64,000 nucleotides of DNA, from NCBI GenBank assembly GCA_023454175.1, contig JAEXRW010000005.1, positions 10,397 to 74,396 on the forward strand. The letters are read 5' to 3'. The notes under the pieces were generated by a model that saw only the letters and a program-made list of their open reading frames with translations, made no database searches and was not told where the DNA came from. Numbering within the stretch: the stretch's first letter is position 1; each line of letters begins with the position of its first letter. Both the position numbers and the translations under genes were made by a program. The stretch is from Bacillota bacterium (GTDB taxonomy: Bacteria > Bacillota > Clostridia > Christensenellales > JAEXRW01). Shown one piece after another: positions 1-8,520 of the stretch.

Positions 1-1666
1 CAAAAGATTTGCAGATCACGCCCTTGATCCCGAGGTACAGCGGCACCAGCGCCGCATGCTCGCGGCTCGAGCCCTGCCCGTAGTTCTCCCCGGCCACCAG
101 CCATCCGCCCTTCTTTTCCCGCGCCCTCGCAGGGAATCCTTCGTCCACCGGCGCCAGGCAGTAGTCTGAAAGGTACGGAATATTGGAGCGGTAGGGCAGT
201 AGTTTCGCGTTGCTCGGCATGATATGGTCGGTGGTGATGTTGTCGCCCATTTTCAGCAGTACTTCCCCCGCCACCTTTTCAGGTAACGCCACGTTCTGCG
301 GGAAGGGTTTGATGTTGGGTCCGCGCGCGACCACGTCTTTGTTGCCTTCAGGCGAGGGCAGGATCACCATGCTGTCATCCGCCTTGAAAGTACTCGGCAT
401 TTCAATGTTCGTTAAGTCGATACCCAGATCACGCGGGTCGCTCAGTACGCCCGTGATGGCGCTGGCCGCCGCCGTCTCCGGGCTCACCAGGTATACGCCC
501 GCGCCTTTCGTCCCGCTGCGTCCGGGGAAGTTTCGGTTGTTGGTGCGCAGGGATACTGCGTCCGTGGCCGGGGATTGCCCCATGCCGATGCACGGCCCGC
601 ACGCGCATTCCAGGATGCGCGCGCCCGCCGCGATCATGTCCGCCAGCGCCCCGTTTTCCGCCAGCATGTTCAGCACCTGCTTGGAGCCCGGTGCGACCAC
701 GAGGCTGGTGTTCGGGTGTACGGTCTTCCCTTTGAGCACCTTTGCGGCCTTGAGCATGTCCTGCAGCGAGGAGTTCGTGCAGCTCCCGATGCACACCTGG
801 TCCACCTTGATGGGGCCGATGTCTTTTACCTTTGCCACGTTGTCCGGGCTGTGCGGCTGCGCAGCAAGTGGCTCTAATGTTGATAAATCTATCTCTATTT
901 CCTCGTCATACTGCGCGTCCTTGTCGGGCAGGATCTCGGTATAGTCCTTCTCCCGTCCCTGCGCCTTCAGGAACGCCCGCGTGATGTCGTCGCTGGGGAA
1001 TACGCTCGTGGTGGCGCCCAGCTCCGCGCCCATGTTCGTGATGGTGGCCCGTTCGGGGATGGAGAGTGTCTTCACGCCTTCCCCCGTGTATTCCATGATC
1101 CTGCCCACGCCGCCCTTCACGGTGAGCCTGCGCAGGACTTCCAGTATCACGTCCTTGGCCGATACGCCGTTGTTCAGCTTTCCGACGAGTTTAACCGCGG
1201 TGATCTTGGGCATGGGGATGTAGTAGGCCCCCCCGCCCATCGCCACCGCCACGTCCAGGCCGCCCGCGCCGATGGCCAGCATCCCCAGCGCCCCGCCCGT
1301 AGGCGTATGGCTGTCACTCCCCAGCAGTGTCATGCCCGGCACGCCGAAGCGTTCCAGGTGCACCTGGTGGCAGATGCCGTTCCCCGCGCGCGAATAGCGG
1401 ATGCCGTGCTTTGCGGTCACCGTCTGGATGTATTTGTGGTCATCGGCGTTTTCCGGTCCCGATTGCAGCGTGTTGTGGTCTATGTATGCGACCGATAATT
1501 TCGTTTTGACCCTTGGCACGTTCATCGCTTCGAATTGCAGGTATGCCATCGTCCCCGTGCTGTCCTGTGTCAGCGTCTGGTCGATGCGCAGAGCGATCTC
1601 CCCGCCTTCCATGCTGCCCGATACCAGGTGGTCCTTGATGATCTTCTTTGCCACGTTCAGTCCCAT
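1..1666 (-). CDS. acn: Aconitate hydratase, 3' end cut off by the window
   Basis: Interconverts citrate and isocitrate through cis-aconitate using a 4Fe-4S cluster (cytosolic, TCA or glutamate-synthesis branch). About 555 residues are visible. The cluster ligands are recognisable as CIGSCTNSS near residue 292 and CACGPCIGMG near 353-356. The swivel domain follows, with the substrate-binding QGSSREHA motif near the visible end. Having both domains in one chain fits the monomeric bacterial aconitase (Aquifex-type, about 640 residues) rather than the two-subunit isopropylmalate dehydratase. The ATG at 1666 is preceded by AAGGAGC. A TATAAT-like -10 lies upstream at 1754-1759. The last part of the protein lies beyond base 1. 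Confidence 0.93.
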   Translation of the reverse strand, partial: MGLNVAKKIIKDHLVSGSMEGGEIALRIDQTLTQDSTGTMAYLQFEAMNVPRVKTKLSVAYIDHNTLQSGPENADDHKYIQTVTAKHGIRYSRAGNGICHQVHLERFGVPGMTLLGSDSHTPTGGALGMLAIGAGGLDVAVAMGGGAYYIPMPKITAVKLVGKLNNGVSAKDVILEVLRRLTVKGGVGRIMEYTGEGVKTLSIPERATITNMGAELGATTSVFPSDDITRAFLKAQGREKDYTEILPDKDAQYDEEIEIDLSTLEPLAAQPHSPDNVAKVKDIGPIKVDQVCIGSCTNSSLQDMLKAAKVLKGKTVHPNTSLVVAPGSKQVLNMLAENGALADMIAAGARILECACGPCIGMGQSPATDAVSLRTNNRNFPGRSGTKGAGVYLVSPETAAASAITGVLSDPRDLGIDLTNIEMPSTFKADDSMVILPSPEGNKDVVARGPNIKPFPQNVALPEKVAGEVLLKMGDNITTDHIMPSNAKLLPYRSNIPYLSDYCLAPVDEGFPARAREKKGGWLVAGENYGQGSSREHAALVPLYLGIKGVICKSF

Positions 1667-1985
1667 TTTGCCTTGCTCCTTATATCAATAGTTTGAATAC
1701 GACAGAAAGCGCGCCTCTTCATAAGGCAGATGCAGAAAATTACCGTAAATAATATTATAACTGCAGGCTGGATATTTTGCACTTTATTTGTTTGTAATCA
1801 TACAGCTTCAAGGATAGATATGCATTGTTTATACATTTTGTTCTGGAGGTACCCCGCGGGGTCATTCAATTCACGCCCGAAGGGCATACCGCGATTATAC
1901 ATTATATTATAAATTAACCCTGCAGGGCATACCCGCAATTGTACAAATGTGCATGTGATGCACAATGTACATTTAACATCGTTCA
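1667..1985. other. AT-rich intergenic region with a minus-strand -10 box
   Basis: There is no convincing gene here. On the minus strand a TATAAT (1754-1759) with a weak TGCAAA -35 box 16 bases upstream could drive the aconitase gene. Around 1850-1930 are GC-rich snippets in AT-rich sequence (cccgcgggg, cgcccgaagggc, ccctgcagggc). Similar snippets recur near 36555-36590 and may be remnants of small dispersed repeats. The evidence for those is weak. Confidence 0.4.
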
Positions 1986-2165
1986 TTAATCCTCAATGGC
2001 GAAGTAATTGGTGTTTCCGTACACGTCCACGAGTGGATGGTGGTTTCCCTTCGCCCTCTTGGATTTCGAATAACGTTTCTGGCACGGGGCTTATGTTTTC
2101 CGGCAGGCGTGTGCACACACTTGGAATTACTTTAGGGCATAACCCGCCGCCCGGTGGCGAAAAGT
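1986..2165 (-). pseudogene. Frameshifted remnant of a methyltransferase C-terminus
   Basis: The minus strand carries a diverged copy of the last ~60 codons of the DNA methyltransferase at 3649-4974. The WAAG region, then VC, then PETLFEIQEGEG (methyltransferase: LETVFEIPGGDGQP) are in one frame. After a frameshift the ending DVYGNTNYFAIED and a stop are in another (methyltransferase: DAYGNSNYFAIED). No start codon or upstream catalytic motifs are present, so this is a dead duplicate. It and the intact gene end flank the flavodoxin-like gene at 2237-3616 as direct repeats. Confidence 0.8.
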
Positions 2166-2236
2166 GTATCCTGTGGTTACACCTGAACAAAGGAACATGC
2201 ATCTAACGTCTAGCCGCTAATGGATTCACCAGGATA

Positions 2237-3616
2237 TTATGGGTTAACGACTGTATTAAAAGGTCTGGCAGGTATCTCTGGCTTGCTGACCCCGTTTCCG
2301 GCAGCCCGTAATTGCCAAAACTTGTTTGCGCCTTTGATAAACAGCAGTTTCCAGACGAGAAACGGTGTGAACGGTATCGGGCAACTGGCCAGGTTTTCTA
2401 TCGCCTCTTCCGGGACAGGCAGGCCTTGTGCCAGGGCTTCTGCGGCGGTTTTCAAAGCCTGGTGGATTTTGAATAGGGGAAAGCCATATTGACTGAACTC
2501 TTTGAGCGGTTCCCCGCTCACTATAGCCTCACCGGCGCCCATCGCCAGCCCGCCTGCCCAGATCATACCGGAGGCGGATGCGAAGTTCCGGCAGATCGAC
2601 AGGGCTGCGTTATTCTGGTACGATTCGGGGAAACCGTTGTTGGCCAGCGCAAAAAAGCGCACCAGGCGGGGCTGTGCGGTTTTCTGGCGGTGGCTGGCTA
2701 TCAGCTCCAGGGCCATGGTCATCAGGTATGGCGGGGCATCTATATAGAGCGGGAAGGCGAGTATCATGAGGTCGGCGCGCTCAAGCACCGAATACAAGGC
2801 TGCCTCTCCTTCCTGGGTTAAAAGGTTATGTTTCAATGTTAATGATTCGGTTTCCCACCCCCGCTTTTTCAGTATATCCAGCATATAGTTCCCGAGGATG
2901 CTGGAAGTGCTGTTGCTCAATGTTTTGGGACTGGCGATGACAAGGCAGGCGCGCTGGGCCCCGCCCGGTTGACTGGTTGCTGCCTCGCCCGGCGGCACCA
3001 TTTCTTTGATCGCAATGCCCCGGGGATAGACATCCGCTCTGGTCAGCAGCGATTGAAACACCTTGAGGATTTTATCGCTGCTATCGCTAGTGTTGATGAC
3101 TTCTGCCGCATAGCTCGGGGTGATCATGTCGATGGCATGCCGGCCTACCAGTTTTTTAAACGTTTCGGCCTCGGCGTCATTTTGTATTTTCTGTATGCCT
3201 ACGCCTATAAGCCGTGGCCTTTTCACGTAACGTGGTATATGATGGATTTCGCCAAGATAACTTTGGAAATAAGGCAGCAATACCGGTAACGTACGGTCGA
3301 TGACTTTCTTCAGCGGCGGCGAATAACCGCCAAAGATAACCGGTGTCAATAGCACTACGGTATCACTTTGTACCCAGGTTTTAAACAGTTCCTGGTAAGC
3401 TGGCTCTTTGTAGCGGCATATACCGGGAGTCTCCAGCCAGCAGGCGAAGCAGCCAATGCAATTGGCTATTTTCAGCTCGTCGGTGGAAAAGATCCGGACT
3501 TCTGCTCCATCCCTTTGGAATACCTCGGTCATAATGCCCGGTATCGATGGCAGGTCCTCTCCACCAGTTCCATCCAGGATCATGATCTTCTTACCCGGAT
3601 TTGATTTTGCCTTCAT
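2237..3616 (-). CDS. Two-domain flavodoxin-fold (FMN reductase-like) protein
   Basis: A 459-residue protein built of two flavodoxin-like halves. The N-terminal half (about 1-190) resembles NAD(P)H-dependent FMN reductase and iron-sulfur flavoproteins. It has the Cys-rich CIGCFACWLETPGIC segment after the first strands and the TPVIFGGYSPPLKKVIDR loop typical of the family. The C-terminal half restarts with LVIASPKTLSNSTSS and contains FPLYIDAPP, but lacks the Cys segment. Likely a cytosolic electron-transfer flavoprotein; its substrate is unknown. An ATG eight codons upstream is less likely, because AGGAGGGAG sits four bases before the start chosen here. The gene lies between two copies of a methyltransferase 3' end, so it may have been inserted. 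Confidence 0.72.
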   Translation of the reverse strand: MKAKSNPGKKIMILDGTGGEDLPSIPGIMTEVFQRDGAEVRIFSTDELKIANCIGCFACWLETPGICRYKEPAYQELFKTWVQSDTVVLLTPVIFGGYSPPLKKVIDRTLPVLLPYFQSYLGEIHHIPRYVKRPRLIGVGIQKIQNDAEAETFKKLVGRHAIDMITPSYAAEVINTSDSSDKILKVFQSLLTRADVYPRGIAIKEMVPPGEAATSQPGGAQRACLVIASPKTLSNSTSSILGNYMLDILKKRGWETESLTLKHNLLTQEGEAALYSVLERADLMILAFPLYIDAPPYLMTMALELIASHRQKTAQPRLVRFFALANNGFPESYQNNAALSICRNFASASGMIWAGGLAMGAGEAIVSGEPLKEFSQYGFPLFKIHQALKTAAEALAQGLPVPEEAIENLASCPIPFTPFLVWKLLFIKGANKFWQLRAAGNGVSKPEIPARPFNTVVNP

Positions 3617-3648
3617 TTTACTCCCTCCTGCCAATTTCATTCTATAGG

Positions 3649-4974
3649 TTAATCCTCAATGGCGAAATAATTGCTGTTCCCGTACGCGTCCACGGTGTGG
3701 ATGGCGGGTTGCCCGTCGCCCCCCGGGATCTCGAATACCGTTTCCAGCGCGGGGTTCCTGCCGCTGCGGAAGGAGTAGGCGCACACGCGGAATACCCTGT
3801 TTTGGATATGGCCCGCCGCCCAGTAGTCCAGCGCCTCATATCCCTCGCATTCTTCCCCGAGCATGATCTTGTCGCCGGTCATCGCGCTGTCTTCCAGTTT
3901 CAGCTGCCGGATCTCCCCTTTGAGGGCTGCGTTTTCGATCTCGGGAGAATATGAAACCATTTGGACGGTGTAGCCCTTCTTCCCGTTTGTCGAGTAACGG
4001 ATGGAAAGGCTCGGCAGGGGTGCCTCCGTGTTCCCCGGATACAGCAGAAACCCTTTTCCCGTTTCCAGCAGGCGCTTCCGCACCACGCACTCGGAGGCCA
4101 TGCTGCTGTCGCACCCCAGGAACCGCCGCCCCAGCTTCGCCGCCGCCGCGCACGTGGTGCCCGAGCCCGAAAAAAGGTCCACCGCCAGCCCCTTCTCGGG
4201 CGATGAGGCCAACAGGATCCTTTCCAGCAGCTTTTCGGGTTTCTGCGTATCGTATCCCGTGCGTTCGGGGTCCTTTTGCTGCAGGTGGGCGATGTCGTTC
4301 CAGACGTCCCCCGGCGACATCAGGTCGTCGGCGCTGTAGGAGTACGTTTTCCCGGCTGACTTGATGGTGAAGTAGACGTGCCCGTCCTCCCCCATCACCC
4401 GCTTCATGTTGTTCCGTTTTTCAGACCCGCGTTTTTCCGCCACTGCCTGCACGTTGAAATAGGGGTTTTCGTCTTTGGCGTAGACCAGGATATTGTCGTG
4501 TTTGTGGGAAAAGCTGTTGGAAGAGCGTCCGCCGCTTTTATAATGCCAGATGATCTCGTTCATGAACCGTTTCTGCCCGAATACCTCGTCCAGCAGCAGG
4601 CGGATGTGCGCCGAGAGCCGCTGGTCCACATGCACGTAGATCGTCCCGTCCTGGTGCAGGAGTTCCCTGCATCCCGTCAGCACCTTTTTCATCATGTCCA
4701 GGTATTCGTTTTGCTTGCGCATGGAAAAGTCGTGATAGGCTTCGATGTTGATAGTCCGGGTGGAGTCGTTCCGGTATCCCTTTTCCCCGTACCGCTGCCG
4801 CAGCTGGAAAGTCTGTCCCGTCATGAAAGGAGGGTCGATGTAGATCAGCGTCGCCTTGCCCCCGTATTTCTGGATGAGGGCGGGCAGGACCTCCACCGAA
4901 TCGCGTGTGAAGAATTCCCCGGTTGGCATTCCGCCATGGGTTTCCTTGCTTACAGGTACTGCTGTGAGGCGCAT
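3649..4974 (-). CDS. Site-specific DNA methyltransferase (N6/N4 amino-methyltransferase), orphan
   Basis: A 441-residue DNA amino-methyltransferase that transfers methyl from S-adenosylmethionine to adenine N6 or cytosine N4. Motif IV appears first (IYIDPPF, about residues 44-50) and the AdoMet-binding motif I later (DLFSGSGTT near 268, then GRRFLGCD). This order is the beta class, as in type III Mod and many solitary enzymes. The last ~140 residues, with no match I recognise, may bind DNA. No restriction subunit or other R-M gene is nearby, so it looks like an orphan. The ribosome site before the ATG at 4974 is weak; the Met at residue 16 is a possible alternative start. A broken copy of its C-terminus lies at 1986-2165. 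Confidence 0.87.
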   Translation of the reverse strand: MRLTAVPVSKETHGGMPTGEFFTRDSVEVLPALIQKYGGKATLIYIDPPFMTGQTFQLRQRYGEKGYRNDSTRTINIEAYHDFSMRKQNEYLDMMKKVLTGCRELLHQDGTIYVHVDQRLSAHIRLLLDEVFGQKRFMNEIIWHYKSGGRSSNSFSHKHDNILVYAKDENPYFNVQAVAEKRGSEKRNNMKRVMGEDGHVYFTIKSAGKTYSYSADDLMSPGDVWNDIAHLQQKDPERTGYDTQKPEKLLERILLASSPEKGLAVDLFSGSGTTCAAAAKLGRRFLGCDSSMASECVVRKRLLETGKGFLLYPGNTEAPLPSLSIRYSTNGKKGYTVQMVSYSPEIENAALKGEIRQLKLEDSAMTGDKIMLGEECEGYEALDYWAAGHIQNRVFRVCAYSFRSGRNPALETVFEIPGGDGQPAIHTVDAYGNSNYFAIED

Positions 4975-5104
4975 ATGCTGCTCATCGCCTTTTATAAATT
5001 ACCGTGTTTCTGCGGCCTTCATCATTCGTTGAAGGAATACGCTCCAGATATTTATAAAATTGCACAAAGTCCCCGGGTGATTTATAATGCACAGTATGAA
5101 AGGT

Positions 5105-5133
5105 TTGAATATACTATTGGATATAAATATAAC
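5105..5133 (+). promoter_or_regulatory. Predicted sigma-A promoter
   Basis: TTGAAT, 17-base spacer, TATAAC. It is positioned to transcribe the small gene at 5207 and the flavin reductase-like gene after it. Confidence 0.5.
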
Positions 5134-5206
5134 ATAAAAGCGAAAAAGAGAAAACTGGCGTTTTTTCTATTCTTTACAGGATATTTAAAGAAAGTGGGAC
5201 GAAGGT

Positions 5207-5479
5207 TTGAAACAGGTCTGGGGCATCCTTTATGAAGGCCAGAAGATGGTGAAAAACGCGGTGGTCGGGTTTGATATCCCGGCGCGCTCGGTGGAGGCGG
5301 CCATTCCGCCCCTTTGCAGAGAGCTGGATATCCCCCGTCCCGTCGTCCTTTCCAAGCACGAAAAGGAAATGGAACAGTTCGGCTATACGGTTTTCAGCGC
5401 TGGTGATTTTGTGGAATACGTAGAGTTTGAGCGGTTCTCCCTGCGCCGTCTGGACGAGGAAGACACCAAACGGAAATAG
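5207..5479 (+). CDS. Small conserved-looking protein of unknown function (90 aa)
   Basis: I do not recognise this 90-residue protein. It starts with TTG preceded closely by GAAGG. It has no signal peptide or membrane segment. It is mixed alpha/beta in look, with a charged C-terminus ending in EEDTKRK. The spacing to the next gene (37 bases) and the shared promoter suggest co-transcription with the flavin reductase-like protein. The open frame has ordinary codon use and ends just before a clear ribosome site, which supports a real gene. Confidence 0.6.
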   Translation: MKQVWGILYEGQKMVKNAVVGFDIPARSVEAAIPPLCRELDIPRPVVLSKHEKEMEQFGYTVFSAGDFVEYVEFERFSLRRLDEEDTKRK

Positions 5480-5516
5480 CGGGATATAATAAACGAATGA
5501 TGATTGGCGGAGGTAT

Positions 5517-6023
5517 ATGATGGCATCCATGGATTTTGAAAAGTACACGGGCAGGTTGCTGGATCAGATGGGCAAGGGCCTTCTCCTGGTCTCAGGGGTG
5601 GAAAAGCCCAATATCATGACCATCGGCTGGGGCAGCATGGGGGTCTATTGGGGCAAACCCATGTTCGTCGCCGTCGTGCGTCCCTCGCGGCATACGCACG
5701 CTCTTCTGGAAGTAAGCGGCGAGTTCACCGTCAATATGGCTTATTCGGATTTCAAAAAGGAGCTGGGTATCTGCGGTACGGTCTCGGGCAGGGACCAGGA
5801 TAAATTCGCCCTCTGCGGCTATACCCCAGTCCCCTCCCGCAAGGTATCCGTCCCTGTCATCGATAAATGTGACCTGTACCTGGAGTGCAGGGTGGCGTAT
5901 TATCTGGACATGAACCCCGATACGCTGGACATGGGGCTGGATATGAAGTGGTACAAGGGTGAGGATTACCACACCATCTATTTCGCCGAGATACTTGAGT
6001 GTTATGAACGGGCTTTAGGTTGA
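5517..6023 (+). CDS. Flavin reductase family protein
   Basis: 168 residues matching the flavin reductase-like split-barrel family, which binds FMN and often reduces it with NAD(P)H. Family features seen are an N-terminal LLLVSG...PNIMTIGWGSMGVYWGKPMF segment, then VRPSRHTHALLE, and FTVNMAYSDFKKELGICG in the middle. This soluble short type is common in anaerobes; the physiological partner is unknown. The start has the ribosome site GGCGGAGG. The gene is last in its transcript, with a terminator at 6044-6072. Confidence 0.85.
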   Translation: MMASMDFEKYTGRLLDQMGKGLLLVSGVEKPNIMTIGWGSMGVYWGKPMFVAVVRPSRHTHALLEVSGEFTVNMAYSDFKKELGICGTVSGRDQDKFALCGYTPVPSRKVSVPVIDKCDLYLECRVAYYLDMNPDTLDMGLDMKWYKGEDYHTIYFAEILECYERALG

Positions 6024-6043
6024 TATTGAATAAAGCTGAAGGA

Positions 6044-6072
6044 AGCCGTGCCTGAAAAGGTAACGGCTTTTT
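6044..6072 (+). terminator. Rho-independent terminator
   Basis: The stem AGCCGT / ACGGCT with a 13-base loop is followed by TTTTTG, just after the flavin reductase-like gene. Confidence 0.75.
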
Positions 6073-6134
6073 GTTTGAACCGTTTTTATCAGAACGTATA
6101 TTGGCATTGGGTCGGTGGCGCCTGTCTCAGGTAT

Positions 6135-6163
6135 TTGTGGATGCGGTGCAGGTGTGCTATTAT
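6135..6163 (+). promoter_or_regulatory. Predicted promoter of the metallopeptidase lipoprotein
   Basis: TTGTGG, 17-base spacer, TATTAT, about 55 bases upstream of the start codon at 6223. Confidence 0.5.
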
Positions 6164-6222
6164 TTTACTGTACGCAGTAAATATTTTTATACCGCAAATA
6201 AATGCGTCAAGGAGTTTGGAAT

Positions 6223-7527
6223 ATGAAGAAGGTTATAACCGTCCTGTCCCTGGTCCTCGTGGTGCTGATGGCCCTTTCGGGCTGTATCATTCATATCCCT
6301 GCTGCCTCGTCCCCCCAGCCGACCGTCTTGGCCCCCACGCCTTCCCCTGCTGCTGCAACGCCGTCTGCAACGGTTTCCGCGGATGTCGATGCCATCGTGG
6401 AGTCCCCCGTACTGGATTATGTCCAGGCTACGGCGCAGCAGGTTGCCGCGGTGGAGTCTCTGGTCGCGGCCAAGCAAAAGGCCATACGGGATGGGGATGT
6501 GGCGGCGCTGCTCGCCACGGTGTCCCCGGAAGACCCCTGGTACATGCAGGAACAGAAAAACCTTGCCCGCTCCCTGAAGGATTTTCCCGTTGCGTCCTTT
6601 TCCCTGGGAGTAAAGGATGTGATGGCCGCCGGCAGCGGCGAATTGAAGGCTGCCGTAACACAAACATATACATACAAGGGCCAAATGCGTTCCTGCACCT
6701 ACACCGAAAGGTTCGTCCCCAAAGACGGGGCCCTGTTGGATGCGGGCCTCGCCTGGAATGCGCTTGAAAACGGCGCCGTCCGTGTGACCTATGCGGCCAA
6801 AGCCTACAGGGACGTGGCGATGCAGTCCGTAAACACCGTTACAGCCCATCTCAGGGATCTGGAGGGACGCTTTGGGTTCACGCCTGATAAAAAAATATCC
6901 ATCCGCATTTATGACGATTCCGAAATATTTACGGAATCCATTAAACTCCATTTGACCACATATCAGGGAGGCTGGACCGAGTATGGTGAGTCTTTGAAAC
7001 TGATGCTGGGTTCTACCGATTTTGAGGACGATTATCATCTCGTCCTTTGCCATGAGTCCACGCATTATTACCTTGCGAATATGACCAACGACAACGCCTG
7101 CTACTGGATGCAGGAGGGCCTTGCCACCATGGTGGAAAACGGCATTCAGGGCATCGATGACCTACGGGTCGGCCGGGATTATTCCCTGATGGAGCTGGAT
7201 AAGAAAGGCAGGCTGCCCGGCTTTGACTGGCTCAATGAAACCAATCCCGAACTCCTCATCGATGACGGCTCCATAGATGCCTACTATGCCGCCGCCAGCT
7301 TCGCAGTTGCCTGGTTTATCGATACCTACGGCTTCGAGGATTTTAAAAAAGTCTGCGACGCCCTCCGGAGCGACCCGTATATTGAAGGTACGGCCGCGGA
7401 AAAGATCCCCGAGCTCAATGAATATTGCCTCTCCGCCATGGAGCGCATCACGGGCCATACGCGGGCCGATTTCAAGGCCGGCTATGACAAGGCTATCAAG
7501 GAATATGTGGATTCTTTGAAGGATTGA
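6223..7527 (+). CDS. Lipoprotein with gluzincin-type metallopeptidase domain
   Basis: A 434-residue exported lipoprotein. The N-terminus is KK-hydrophobic with lipobox LSGC, followed by a Pro/Thr/Ala-rich linker. Residues ~60-190 form an NTF2-like region. The C-terminal half carries a zinc peptidase signature: HESTH at 277-281 (HExxH) and WMQEGLA with the third ligand Glu298, as in the peptidase MA-like clan. It is therefore a probable membrane-anchored zinc protease acting outside the cell; the substrate is unknown. The start at 6223 is chosen because AAGGAG lies 9 bases upstream and the signal peptide begins there. Monocistronic, with its own promoter and terminator. Confidence 0.82.
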   Translation: MKKVITVLSLVLVVLMALSGCIIHIPAASSPQPTVLAPTPSPAAATPSATVSADVDAIVESPVLDYVQATAQQVAAVESLVAAKQKAIRDGDVAALLATVSPEDPWYMQEQKNLARSLKDFPVASFSLGVKDVMAAGSGELKAAVTQTYTYKGQMRSCTYTERFVPKDGALLDAGLAWNALENGAVRVTYAAKAYRDVAMQSVNTVTAHLRDLEGRFGFTPDKKISIRIYDDSEIFTESIKLHLTTYQGGWTEYGESLKLMLGSTDFEDDYHLVLCHESTHYYLANMTNDNACYWMQEGLATMVENGIQGIDDLRVGRDYSLMELDKKGRLPGFDWLNETNPELLIDDGSIDAYYAAASFAVAWFIDTYGFEDFKKVCDALRSDPYIEGTAAEKIPELNEYCLSAMERITGHTRADFKAGYDKAIKEYVDSLKD

Positions 7528-7542
7528 TAGTTGGGACCAAAT

Positions 7543-7585
7543 GCCGCGGTGCAGCGCTTGGGCGTTATCCGCGGCTTTTCTTTTT
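7543..7585 (+). terminator. Rho-independent terminator
   Basis: GCCGCGG (7543-7549) pairs with CCGCGGC (7569-7575), followed by TTTTCTTTTT. Confidence 0.75.
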
Positions 7586-7662
7586 CGATCAATGGAAGTG
7601 TGCGCGCTCGCAAATGCATTGGTCTACCCTGAAAAACCCTTGGATAGCCGGAGGGATTTGTA

Positions 7663-7740
7663 ATCTGCCGATGCGAGTCTGACCGTATAAACGGCACGTA
7701 TTTGTGCTTCCGCTTTTTCCCGTCATCGGCAGATCTGTTT
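7663..7740 (+). promoter_or_regulatory. Long stem-loop ending in a T-run, possible attenuator
   Basis: An 11-bp perfect stem, ATCTGCCGATG (7663-7673) with CATCGGCAGAT (7724-7734), encloses two small hairpins (CCGT...ACGG and GCAC...GTGC) and is followed by CTGTTTTT. It lies ~95 bases before the YtaF/MntP-like gene. It could be a transcription attenuator for that gene. I could not match it to the manganese (yybP-ykoY) aptamer. Confidence 0.4.
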
Positions 7741-7831
7741 TTATAGGCCTCCCGTCTGACCCCTATGGAGATCGCCCGTGCTCACCCCATTTGTTTTTGC
7801 CTCATATAATGGGCAGGGTGGGGTGAAATGG

Positions 7832-8431
7832 ATGGATTATGCGGCGGTTATCCTGTTGGGTATCGTAGCCAACCTGGATAATATGTGCATGGGGTTCGTA
7901 TACGGTCTGCAGCGCAAGCGCGTTTCTTTTTTATCCAATGCAGTCATCGCTTTGATATCGGGCGCAGCCACGTTCATCTCCTGCTTCCTCGGAGGCCTCG
8001 CCGCCACGACGATAACGGAGTGGGCCAGCCTCATCGGCGGCATCCTGCTGTGCCTGGCGGGGGTATGGATGGTGGTGGATGCCCTCCGCAGCAAACATAA
8101 GCATGAAGGGGAAGCGCAGGACGCGCCCGACTATCCGCATTTCCGGCGGGATAAGAATGGTCACAAGCATATCACATTTCGCGAGACGGCGCTGCTCGGC
8201 CTGGCGCTGGGGCTCAATTGTATTGGCCTTGCGGTGGGCGCCGGCCTCAGCGGTATAGATAGCGGCATCCTTGCGGCTTCCATGGCGGTTTTCAGCTTTC
8301 TCACCGTATGGCTCGGCAATGCCGTAGGCCTCCGCCATCTGCTCCACAGGAGGATCCCGCAGAAGACCATCGAGGTCGTTTCAGCGCTGCTCGTCGTTGG
8401 CATCGGCCTGTATGAGGTATTCCTGGGGTAG
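7832..8431 (+). CDS. ytaF: YtaF-like / MntP-superfamily membrane protein
   Basis: 199 residues with about six hydrophobic segments in two halves separated by a His-rich charged loop (residues ~85-120). The N-terminus LGIVANLDNMCMGFVYGLQ matches the conserved LDN...G..YGLR signature of YtaF, a sporulation-associated relative of the manganese exporter MntP. The second half repeats LGLALGLNCIGLAVGAGL. It is probably a membrane exporter or sporulation membrane protein. The start is uncertain: ATG 7832 gives the family's usual N-terminus, while a GTG at 7778 would add 18 residues. A near -10 box (TATAAT, 7805-7810) lies close by. Confidence 0.75.
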   Translation: MDYAAVILLGIVANLDNMCMGFVYGLQRKRVSFLSNAVIALISGAATFISCFLGGLAATTITEWASLIGGILLCLAGVWMVVDALRSKHKHEGEAQDAPDYPHFRRDKNGHKHITFRETALLGLALGLNCIGLAVGAGLSGIDSGILAASMAVFSFLTVWLGNAVGLRHLLHRRIPQKTIEVVSALLVVGIGLYEVFLG

Positions 8432-8466
8432 AATTTCCGCACGGATGACTCCCCTGGAAAGGTTAC

Positions 8467-8512
8467 GTATAACGAAAAGAGCCCTGCTTGCACAGGGTTC
8501 TTTTCGTTATAC
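8467..8512. terminator. Bidirectional terminator between convergent genes
   Basis: A near-perfect 46-base palindrome with 20-bp arms (GTATAACGAAAAGAGCCCTG and its complement, one G-T pair). A/T-rich arm ends allow termination on both strands, between the YtaF-like gene and the beta-propeller gene. Confidence 0.85.
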
Positions 8513-8520
8513 ATCTCTTA

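Noticed and set aside
3649..4974. Complete restriction-modification system
   Set aside because: Only a methyltransferase and a decayed fragment are present; no endonuclease.
4378..5235. 285-codon plus-strand open frame
   Set aside because: Overlaps the methyltransferase gene antisense and continues through the promoter region; no ribosome site.
7663..7740. Manganese (yybP-ykoY) riboswitch
   Set aside because: The conserved aptamer loops could not be found, although the gene downstream is of the MntP superfamily.
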